This document shows, piece after piece, positions 52,013 to 59,698 of a DNA stretch of 63,919 nt. The stretch covers positions 1 through 63,919 of the forward strand of contig JAFVFL010000014.1 in NCBI GenBank assembly GCA_017475555.1, in the 5' to 3' direction. Each line of letters opens with the position of its first letter. Position 1 is the stretch's first letter. Under the pieces are notes generated by a model that did not search any database, was not told the origin of the DNA, and saw nothing but the letters and a program-made list of their open reading frames with translations. The DNA comes from Ruminococcus sp. (GTDB lineage: Bacteria > Bacillota > Clostridia > Oscillospirales > Ruminococcaceae). A program made the translations under genes and the position numbers.

Positions 52013-53878
52013 ATGAGTTATTACAGAATAAAGTGTCTCACCTGCCTGAGAAGATTCAGAACCGATGAGCTTCTGTATAATATCATTATTGATGATATAG
52101 AGGACAAGGAGGAAGCCGACCCTCCGGAGAGAGTACCTGACAGCACCGACGGCGATGCCCGGACTGAGTCCGGAAAAGCCGGAGAGGAGACTGCAAAAAA
52201 GAAGAGATCGACAGGGCGTGCTATGGCTGGCGGCGAAAACGGAACTGAAGTATTCGATACCGACAGGGGCAGGAACAGCTCAGATGCACAGGGCGAAATG
52301 GTGAGTGCGTTTGAGCTTTTAAAAAAATGCGTGAAGATAGAGCCGCTCATGAAGGATATCAGTCTTCCGCATGAAGCCTATGTGAATCCTGATCTCAAAG
52401 AAAACGGGTCGGAGATCGTTGAGAGCGACAGCGACAGCGTGATCGTCGGCTATGAGGTGGAAAAGCTACGTATAGGCAATACATACTATAACGGAAAGCT
52501 CAGAAAGAGGTACTGCCCGTACTGCTGGAAAACAAAGGGAATGAAGACCCTGATACCGCCTGAGGCTGGTACTGTCCCGTTTTTTACGATCGCTATGCTC
52601 GGTCATTCAACTGCCGGAAAGACGACTTTTCTGACGTTTCAGAAATACTCGCTGGCTAACGGTGATCTGTTCAGGAAGAGCCTCCCGGACGGGCTGAATC
52701 TTTTCCAGATCGACTATTATAGTCATATTGGCAGCTACGATAACGATATCATATTGCAGAAATTCAAGGATGTGCAGAATTACGGCATTATCCCGTCCAC
52801 AACGGAGAACATAATCCCGCCGACACACTGCCTTGATATACGGATAAAGCCCGATGGAACAGGCGAGGTACTGAATGAATGTATCGTCTGCTTCAAGGAC
52901 GTTGCCGGAGAGCTGTATACTGACAGGGATACCAACAACAGGGACAAGGAGGAGCTTCACCGTGAGGTCAAGGATTTCTGCCGGATAGCCGATGCTATAC
53001 TGCTTTTTACCGATCCTTTTTCTCTCAAGATATTCAACAGAACCGTTGTTGAGGAGATACGTGACAAGGTCGTAAGAGATCCGAATGCCTCTCCGAAACA
53101 GCAGAATGATCCCGGACAGTCCCATGAGGGCGTCGCAGATGTCATGAGGCATGAGATAATAGATATATTCAAGGAAATGGACAGCCTGAATAAGCCTGTC
53201 GTCAATATACTTGCAAAGGCTGACGAGCTTAGTCCTTTAGCCGGTACGATCAGACAGGAGAATCATGTGATCGCAGGATCGGATAATATAGCGTATGAGG
53301 CAACACAGACATGGAACGAAATAAGCAAAGATACCTTTGAGGCTGTCGAGATACTTGACAATAAGGGAGAATGGTACCAGATGATAAAGGACAAGTTCAT
53401 CAACGCATATCACGTACCGGTCTCAGCTATCGGCGGAGAGCTTGTGATCGCGAAGGTGCCGGTGATGGTCAACGACGCTCCTGATTATAAGCAGCTCAGA
53501 CCTAAGCTTCTGAAAAAGAAAATGTGGGACGACTATATAGGTGTCACGGATACGGCTAAAAAAGAGGAATATATCAAGGAATTTGCCAGATATAATATAA
53601 ATGACAGGAATGAATCATACCTGATAAAACCGAAATATATCGCACTTCCGCTGATCTATCTGCTCTCTCAGTTCGGAATGATACCGGCATATGCAGACGA
53701 AATGCGGTACAATTCTGCTGGGGTCGCAAGATTTTTTAAGGAGAATACGCAGAACAGTGAGGCGGCAGCTGAGCTTATGAAGAAAAATGCGGAAAAAAAT
53801 CAGAGAAAAGCGGAGAAAAAATCGGCGGACACCGGTACAAAATCAAAGCTGTTCGGTATATTCGGCAGAAAAAAATAA
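52013..53878 (+). CDS. Zinc-ribbon P-loop GTPase (TRAFAC-like)
   Basis: ATG 52013 follows GGAGGTTG. The 621-residue protein has a split zinc ribbon: CLTC at residues 8-11 and CPYC near residue 168, separated by a charged disordered insert. The GTPase domain has G1 AMLGHSTAGKTTFL near residues 193-206, G3 FKDVAGELY near 295 (DVAG instead of DxxG), and G4-like NILAKADEL near 398. It resembles the double-zinc-ribbon GTPases named DO-GTPase in Pfam (from memory). The C-terminus is lysine-rich. The next gene encodes a GTPase-associated-like protein, so the two likely act together. Confidence 0.82.
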   Translation: MSYYRIKCLTCLRRFRTDELLYNIIIDDIEDKEEADPPERVPDSTDGDARTESGKAGEETAKKKRSTGRAMAGGENGTEVFDTDRGRNSSDAQGEMVSAFELLKKCVKIEPLMKDISLPHEAYVNPDLKENGSEIVESDSDSVIVGYEVEKLRIGNTYYNGKLRKRYCPYCWKTKGMKTLIPPEAGTVPFFTIAMLGHSTAGKTTFLTFQKYSLANGDLFRKSLPDGLNLFQIDYYSHIGSYDNDIILQKFKDVQNYGIIPSTTENIIPPTHCLDIRIKPDGTGEVLNECIVCFKDVAGELYTDRDTNNRDKEELHREVKDFCRIADAILLFTDPFSLKIFNRTVVEEIRDKVVRDPNASPKQQNDPGQSHEGVADVMRHEIIDIFKEMDSLNKPVVNILAKADELSPLAGTIRQENHVIAGSDNIAYEATQTWNEISKDTFEAVEILDNKGEWYQMIKDKFINAYHVPVSAIGGELVIAKVPVMVNDAPDYKQLRPKLLKKKMWDDYIGVTDTAKKEEYIKEFARYNINDRNESYLIKPKYIALPLIYLLSQFGMIPAYADEMRYNSAGVARFFKENTQNSEAAAELMKKNAEKNQRKAEKKSADTGTKSKLFGIFGRKK

Positions 53879-53881
53879 AAT

Positions 53882-53900
53882 GATCCTGCATGACAGGATC
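53882..53900 (+). other. Small intercistronic hairpin between GTPase and GTPase-associated genes
   Basis: GATCCTG (53882-53888) and CAGGATC (53894-53900) form a 7-bp stem directly before the GGAGGAG ribosome site of the next gene. It may tune the ratio of the two proteins. Confidence 0.5.
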
Positions 53901-53914
53901 TGGAGGAGAGGGAT

Positions 53915-56900
53915 ATGATAGGTCAGCATATGCTTATGCGGTGTATCAACGGAGCCTACAGCAGCTCAAAGACCGCAGGCTTCAAGACGGCAGCTGTCTC
54001 AAAGAGCATAGCCGCTATGTCGTCAGGTGCCCAGAGTGAGCTTGACAGAGAGATAATCATGAATGCCGCCGTTCCGGATGCTCTGACGGTTGGCGGAACA
54101 CCGGACAATAATCGTGGTATCGTTCACTGGATACCATACAAGGATCTCATCTTCCTGATGAGGATACGCAGGGTCAGCGACCTTTGTACATACTCAGGCA
54201 CAGTGTCGTTCGTTCAGACGTATATCCTGAGCGGCAGCGAAAAGCAGGTTCTTCTGAAATATCCTGAGCTGCTCACAGAGCTTGAAAGATTCGACAGATA
54301 CAGCGAGGTCGATAAACGCTGCGGAGGACTTTCGGGAGCTTCGCCTATATCTGTGAATGAGCAGCTTGATCTGCTCAGCGATCCTCCGGAATTTAACAGC
54401 TCCTGTCTTGAGGAGGCAGGCTTTGACAGGGAGAGCTTCGCAAGACTTATTTCTGCGGTATGCGTCAGCATATGCAGAAATACCTACATCGACCTTATAC
54501 CGAAAAATGTCTCACCCTCTGACTGGCAGACGGAGGGAGGGAGCCTCTCAGGTGAAAGGCTCATCGCAGCAATACTCAGGCTGCTGCCGGATTTTCTGTC
54601 GGCACGGCTCAGCTGTACCTCATACTGGAACGATGACCCGGAGTATTCCGGACTTGACGGGATAAAGCTGAGAGTTCTTTCCGGTGCAAGGACTGACGGA
54701 CTGAAAAAAAGCTATGTGTCGCTTTACGACCTGAAAAATGGCGATATATCCGATACGAATGCAGAGCCGGGAGCGTTCGGACGAAGGCTATGGGAGCTGA
54801 GAAACGACCGGGAGGGACTTGAAGGCTTCCATGCGGCTATTGATGAAGTTCTCGGTGAAAAAGGCGGTCAGATGATCAAGCTTCCGGAGGTCATGGATAT
54901 GCTCACCGAAGCAGTGATGTACCGTGAGGGCAGAGCTGTTGACCATAGGGGACTTCTGTGCAGGCTTCTGAGCAACATCGGCAGCTCGCTGCCTGAATTT
55001 CCGGAGCTTGACAGGATAGCAGGGGAGCTTATAAATGAGGCTGCGGCTGACAGCTCAGATGTAGATGAGGAGCTTGAGCAGCTGTTTCTGGAAATGACTG
55101 AGGAGTGCGGCGGCAGCTGGAGTCACAGTAGCGGAATGGCTGCGTGTCTGCTTTCACGGATAGAGAGAGGCATCTCAGCTTCGGGAACCGCTGAAAGAAT
55201 GGCAGAGCTTGTACCGGCTGATGATACAGTCCGCCGTGAGCATGAAAGGCTCATGGACAGGCTCGTTAAAACTGAAAAAAGCGATGTGTCACAGGAATTT
55301 GTGAGATATCTGCTCGCACTCGTTCCGGCTGCTGAAAAGGACAGGACTATCGCTCCCGGACTTTTTGAGCTGCTGGACACTATCTACAGTACCCTCCGGA
55401 ATAACGGGGAGCTTGAAAGGTGCATTGCGATATGCAGCTACAGGATAGAGAGCAGTTCAGATGAGGGGGCAGTGAGCAAAAATGCAGCAAGGCTGATAGG
55501 TATTATCAAGGATACTGCCGATAAGCCGGGGATAAGGTCTGCTGCGGCAGAAGCCTTTACCGGACACCTGGGGACTTATGCAAGGTACAGCGGAATGAGC
55601 ACACAGCTTGCAAAGACGCTGTTCGGGGCTGAGGAGCATTCTGAATATGCTGATGACGGGCTGCTTTTCCCGATATTTGTGCGGCTGCTTGCACAGTGTT
55701 CAGATGATGAGGATTACTGTATAAGGCTGTGGACAAAGCAGTACATAGACGTACTTTCAAGGCACCCTGAGGGAGGATATTCCGAGCCGGAGCGGTATCT
55801 TGAGGGCGTTACAGGTGACAGCTGGTTTACAGCTATGAAATGTATCGAGCTGTCAAGGGTCGAGGCATTGCCAGAGCACGTTACCTCGTGGGAGACTCTT
55901 GATAGAATGACGAGCGGACTTACGGGCAAGAATGAGGCTGAAATACAGAACAAGGCATTCAATATCCTGCGGCAGTTCGTCAATTGGAACCAGAAGAAGA
56001 AAAAGGGCGGAGAGATACTTTCCGGGATAAAGGGAACTGACAGGATCTACGACTATTACTACAGGCTCTGCGGCGAAAAGCAGGCTGGTGAGGATGAAAA
56101 GGAGCTTGTGCTTTCAGTTATCGGCTCGGAATTGTCCGGCAGCGGGATGCGTCAGGCTGTGCAGGGCTTTGCAGACAATGCAGACACAAGGGACAGGGCG
56201 GCATTTCTTGGCAGTGATATTCTGAGCATATGGAATGCGGTATACAAGCCCAATGAGCATAAGGAAGAAAAGAATTATACGATCAATTCCGTACTTGAGC
56301 TTGACAGGATATTCTCAGAGAGAAATAACGCAGAGGCTGTGATGAGCAGGTTCGACAGCGAGATAAAGAGGTTCTGCAATTCCAGTGATTCGATCGCTAA
56401 GGCTGACAATGATCTGGTGGAAATGCTTTTCAGGGGTCTGGAGCAGTATAACTGGAAAAAGGCTCTGGATAAAAGAGCAACGAGCGACATACTCTTCTGC
56501 AGGGCAGTTGATGAGGTAAGCGATAAAAACGATAAAGAGGTGCTTGGTCAGCTGAAGGATTATAATGCTGAGCTTGAAAGATCGCACCTTGACTGCCCGC
56601 TGAAACGCTGTGCATTACGTATCCAGTCGTTTATCAGGGATAATGATAAGCCTCAAAATACCAACGATCCCCGCATGAAGGAGCGGCTCACACTGTTTGC
56701 AACGGCATATCTACTCGTGGAAAAGCCGGTGGATAAGCATAAGGCGAATGAATATCTCACACTCGTCAGGGGAACTGACAGCAGATTCTATGACGGTGAA
56801 TACCTCATTCTCGGTATAGCTCATGTTCTCGCTTCACGCAGGGACAGCAGGCAGTACAAGACACTTATCACAAGCATGACTGACGCTCTTGTTAAGGTGA

Positions 56901-57298
56901 TCTCCTCCCTGACGGGTACTGAGGGCGATAACAGGTATCGTTCGATACTCACGTGCAGGAATATATATCGTGAAAGAGTTCAGAAAATGGGCTTTCGTGA
57001 GGAAGATCAGAGAAAGCTGAAAAGTGCAGCTTCAAATACCGGACTTCCGGAGCTGTGCGATATTTTTACTATCGAGGTTTACGAAAAGAACGATGACACG
57101 GAAAAATCACACAGAATGGATATATCCGCCTCTCCTGTGCTGATCTATACAGCGGCGGCGATATTAGCTGTCCTTGTTGCGATAATACTTATACTGCTCT
57201 GGCTCTTCAAGCCCGCATTTTCGGCAGCTGCGGCGGTTGTGTTCTGTGCAGCTTCGGCTGTGCTCTATATCTATATCAGAAGGAGTGATGAACAATGA
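53915..57298 (+). CDS. Very large GTPase-associated-like membrane protein
   Basis: The 1127-residue protein has no signal peptide. The first 300 residues are mixed alpha/beta (MLMRCINGAYSSSKTAGF, VHWIPYKDLIFLMRIRRVSD, TVSFVQTYILSG), a pattern I associate with the GTPase-associated protein 1 (GAP1) N-terminal domain; this is by eye and needs a profile search. A long helical region follows (about 300-1050). Two membrane helices close the protein (SPVLIYTAAAILAVLVAIIL near 1073 and FSAAAAVVFCAASAVLYIYI near 1100). So most of it faces the cytoplasm, tethered at the membrane. GGAGGAG precedes the ATG; the next gene overlaps by four bases. Confidence 0.75.
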   Translation: MIGQHMLMRCINGAYSSSKTAGFKTAAVSKSIAAMSSGAQSELDREIIMNAAVPDALTVGGTPDNNRGIVHWIPYKDLIFLMRIRRVSDLCTYSGTVSFVQTYILSGSEKQVLLKYPELLTELERFDRYSEVDKRCGGLSGASPISVNEQLDLLSDPPEFNSSCLEEAGFDRESFARLISAVCVSICRNTYIDLIPKNVSPSDWQTEGGSLSGERLIAAILRLLPDFLSARLSCTSYWNDDPEYSGLDGIKLRVLSGARTDGLKKSYVSLYDLKNGDISDTNAEPGAFGRRLWELRNDREGLEGFHAAIDEVLGEKGGQMIKLPEVMDMLTEAVMYREGRAVDHRGLLCRLLSNIGSSLPEFPELDRIAGELINEAAADSSDVDEELEQLFLEMTEECGGSWSHSSGMAACLLSRIERGISASGTAERMAELVPADDTVRREHERLMDRLVKTEKSDVSQEFVRYLLALVPAAEKDRTIAPGLFELLDTIYSTLRNNGELERCIAICSYRIESSSDEGAVSKNAARLIGIIKDTADKPGIRSAAAEAFTGHLGTYARYSGMSTQLAKTLFGAEEHSEYADDGLLFPIFVRLLAQCSDDEDYCIRLWTKQYIDVLSRHPEGGYSEPERYLEGVTGDSWFTAMKCIELSRVEALPEHVTSWETLDRMTSGLTGKNEAEIQNKAFNILRQFVNWNQKKKKGGEILSGIKGTDRIYDYYYRLCGEKQAGEDEKELVLSVIGSELSGSGMRQAVQGFADNADTRDRAAFLGSDILSIWNAVYKPNEHKEEKNYTINSVLELDRIFSERNNAEAVMSRFDSEIKRFCNSSDSIAKADNDLVEMLFRGLEQYNWKKALDKRATSDILFCRAVDEVSDKNDKEVLGQLKDYNAELERSHLDCPLKRCALRIQSFIRDNDKPQNTNDPRMKERLTLFATAYLLVEKPVDKHKANEYLTLVRGTDSRFYDGEYLILGIAHVLASRRDSRQYKTLITSMTDALVKVISSLTGTEGDNRYRSILTCRNIYRERVQKMGFREEDQRKLKSAASNTGLPELCDIFTIEVYEKNDDTEKSHRMDISASPVLIYTAAAILAVLVAIILILLWLFKPAFSAAAAVVFCAASAVLYIYIRRSDEQ

Positions 57299-58305
57299 GA
57301 GCCGTAACGATACTGCTCTCAGCTGCAATACTTATGACATCGTCTGCATATTCGGCTGCGGCTGAGACAGGGGATAGTCTTCTCTTCCTTACAGCTGAGG
57401 AGGCTGATCTTGTACGTGAGGGACGTCTTGCAGCTGTACCCGGCGAGCTTGGCTATGAGCTGCGTGAGGTGCAGAGGATCAGTATCAATCCTGAAGAGGG
57501 TGTGAAGAACTATGTCATCACAAAAAACGGTGATGAATGGGAGCGGGACTACGGCTCTTATATCTGCCTTGACAGCTCAATATTCGGTGAAGGTGCTAAC
57601 GGGGACGAGATGAGCGGAGCCTGCCGGGCTGCGGTCAATGCCGGAGAGCACGATCTTGCTGTTGCAAAGCATGACGGACGCTATATGTATGTGTTCCGTA
57701 TTTCCGATCAGAGCTACATCTACACCGGCGGAGAGTCTGCTGAATTTGATGATACATGGGTATACCTTGACCCTGACGGGGCATATGACAAGCTGTGGGG
57801 ACTTGCGGTGGACGAGAGCAGCTATGAGCTTATCCGGGTACAATATTCGGACGGTATCGGCTCTGTTTGGTATGACGGGGACGACGCAGCTGTTATTACA
57901 GCTGATGACCTTGATGATGGAAACAGTGTATTTATATATGAGGACGGAAGTGTTGCGGAGGGAGCTGTATCGCTGTTTTCTGTGCTTCCTGAGTGGGATC
58001 ACAGTCCATGTTATGTCAGAATTGCCGGTGGTACAGCGTATCCTGTTGAGGGGGAAATGCCAATAGAGGACGAACGTGAGGAGTTTTCGGCAGCTCCGGA
58101 GGAAGGTGCAGACACAGAGGCAGTGATTGGAGAGACATCTTCTGCTGTGACAGCCGCCACATATGATGATGAAAAGCAGGCTAAGCCGGATAATGGCAGG
58201 AGGAAAAGCAGCGTTCCCGCTGGCGTGATATCAGTGGCGGGCTTTGCAGTGGGTGCAGTGCTGTTATACTTGTCTGCAAAAAGACTTTCGGACGATAAGA
58301 AATAA
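57295..58305 (+). CDS. Exported protein with C-terminal membrane anchor, last core gene of the cluster
   Basis: The 336-residue protein overlaps the previous gene by four bases. It has a signal peptide (MRAVTILLSAAILMTSSAYS, cleavage near SAAAE), an outside domain of about 230 residues rich in Tyr, Asp and Gly (YVYLDPDG-like turns, VWYDGDDAAVITADD), an acidic linker and one helix (GVISVAGFAVGAVLLYLS) before KRLSDDKK. I do not recognise the outside domain. With the vWA protein it would form the external face of the system. Confidence 0.8.
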   Translation: MRAVTILLSAAILMTSSAYSAAAETGDSLLFLTAEEADLVREGRLAAVPGELGYELREVQRISINPEEGVKNYVITKNGDEWERDYGSYICLDSSIFGEGANGDEMSGACRAAVNAGEHDLAVAKHDGRYMYVFRISDQSYIYTGGESAEFDDTWVYLDPDGAYDKLWGLAVDESSYELIRVQYSDGIGSVWYDGDDAAVITADDLDDGNSVFIYEDGSVAEGAVSLFSVLPEWDHSPCYVRIAGGTAYPVEGEMPIEDEREEFSAAPEEGADTEAVIGETSSAVTAATYDDEKQAKPDNGRRKSSVPAGVISVAGFAVGAVLLYLSAKRLSDDKK

Positions 58306-58321
58306 AAGGAGGGTCACAGCT

Positions 58322-59575
58322 GTGGAATTCAATGCACAGAAATTTCTTGACGCACAGAAGCTGGATTATGACAGGGCACTGAGCGAGATAAAAAGAGGAC
58401 GCAAGATAACGCACTGGATATGGTATATCTTTCCGCAGCTCGCAGGACTGGGCAGCAGCCTTTTTGCTGATTATTACGGAATAAACGGTATAGATGAAGC
58501 GAGGGCGTATATGCAGAATGAAACGCTCAGTCAGCGGCTTATCGAGATAACGACAGCACTTCTTTCACTGGACAAGGATATCGAGGATATAATGGGCGGC
58601 TATACCGATATGATAAAGCTCAGGTCGAGCATGACGCTTTTCCGGGAGGCTGCCCCGGATATCGCTGTTTTCCAGCAGGTGCTGGATAAATTCTATGGCG
58701 GAGAAGAGGATAGTAAAACTATGGGGATACTTTATGGAAGCAATAGCAGTCAACCTCTGCCGGGCGGAAAGCCCTCACGAGGCAGGCTGATAGATGTGTT
58801 CAATGACACGATGAATTTTATCGGGGAGAATGACAGACTTTCTTATTCTGTGACGAAAAGCATCGAAAATTCACGATTTTACAGTGCTGACACACTTCCG
58901 GAAATACCGGAAAAGGGACAGAAAAAGGGCGAGGTAACACTGACACGGAGCCGCACCTTCGAGGCGGCGGTAAGACTGAGCGGTGAGCTGCCGGGCAGGA
59001 GGATATGCGTACTTAATTTTGCGTCTGCAACCAATCCGGGCGGCGGCGTGAAGAATGGTTCGAGGGCACAGGAGGAATGCCTCTGCCGGTGCTCCACACT
59101 GTATCCGACCCTTGACAGGCAGGAGATGTGGGACTGCTATTACAGCGTGAACCGGCAGCTTCGTGACCCGCTTCACACTGATGCTTGTATCTATTCACCG
59201 GATATCATAATCTGCAAGAGCGACATCGTATATCCTGAGAGACTTCCGGAGGAGGAATGGGTCACTGTGGACGTGATAACCTGTGCCGCTCCGAATCTCA
59301 GAAGTGAGATCATCGTAAGTGATGATGAGCTGAAAAGGCTGCATATCAGCCGTGCAGAGCATATAATGCGTTCAGCGATCGACAATGGTGCTGATGTGCT
59401 TGTGCTTGGGGCGTTCGGCTGCGGTGCATTCATGAATGATCCGTATATCGTGGCTTCTGCATATCGTGACGCAGTGGACAGATACGGCACTTATTTTGAG
59501 CGGATAGAATTCGCAATATTCTGTGCCGACTATGAATCGGAGAACTACAGGGCGTTTGCAGAAAAGCTCATGTGA
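58322..59575 (+). CDS. DUF1810 - microbial PARG (TIGR02452-type) fusion protein
   Basis: I place the start at GTG 58322, eight bases after AAAGGAGGG and only 16 bases after the cluster; a longer frame to 58244 lacks a site. The 417 residues join two domains. Residues 1-145 match DUF1810: FLDAQKLDYDRALSEIKRG, THWIWYIFPQLAGLG and KLRSSMTLF. Residues about 160-417 match the microbial-type poly(ADP-ribose) glycohydrolase family: NFASATNPGGG, then the signature GGGVKNGSRAQEE near residues 239-251 with the catalytic Glu pair, and LVLGAFGCGAFMNDP near residue 360. It should remove ADP-ribose from proteins or polymers. Linkage to the cluster suggests a protective or signalling role. Confidence 0.87.
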   Translation: MEFNAQKFLDAQKLDYDRALSEIKRGRKITHWIWYIFPQLAGLGSSLFADYYGINGIDEARAYMQNETLSQRLIEITTALLSLDKDIEDIMGGYTDMIKLRSSMTLFREAAPDIAVFQQVLDKFYGGEEDSKTMGILYGSNSSQPLPGGKPSRGRLIDVFNDTMNFIGENDRLSYSVTKSIENSRFYSADTLPEIPEKGQKKGEVTLTRSRTFEAAVRLSGELPGRRICVLNFASATNPGGGVKNGSRAQEECLCRCSTLYPTLDRQEMWDCYYSVNRQLRDPLHTDACIYSPDIIICKSDIVYPERLPEEEWVTVDVITCAAPNLRSEIIVSDDELKRLHISRAEHIMRSAIDNGADVLVLGAFGCGAFMNDPYIVASAYRDAVDRYGTYFERIEFAIFCADYESENYRAFAEKLM

Positions 59576-59583
59576 AAAGCCCG

Positions 59584-59662
59584 CAGCAAAAGAGTTTTTG
59601 CGTTTGCTGTGCCGCAGACTGAATAAAGCGGCGTATGCTGTGCCCTTAAATGGGCACAGCAT
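59584..59662 (+). promoter_or_regulatory. Leader with three stem-loops before the TetM-like gene
   Basis: Consecutive stems are CAGCAAA/TTTGCTG (59584-59590, 59603-59609), GCCGC/GCGGC (59611-59615, 59628-59632) and ATGCTGTGCCC/GGGCACAGCAT (59635-59645, 59652-59662, perfect 11 bp). No T-tract follows the last stem, so complete termination is unlikely. A structured leader recalls the attenuated leaders of tet(M)-type genes; I see no clear promoter within this gap. Confidence 0.5.
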
Positions 59663-59698
59663 AATGTGCAGTATCATTTAAAAACTGAGAGGTGTAAT

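Noticed and set aside
59635..59662. Full intrinsic terminator before the TetM-NYN gene
   Set aside because: The perfect stem is followed by AATGTGCAG rather than Ts, so I record it as leader structure only.
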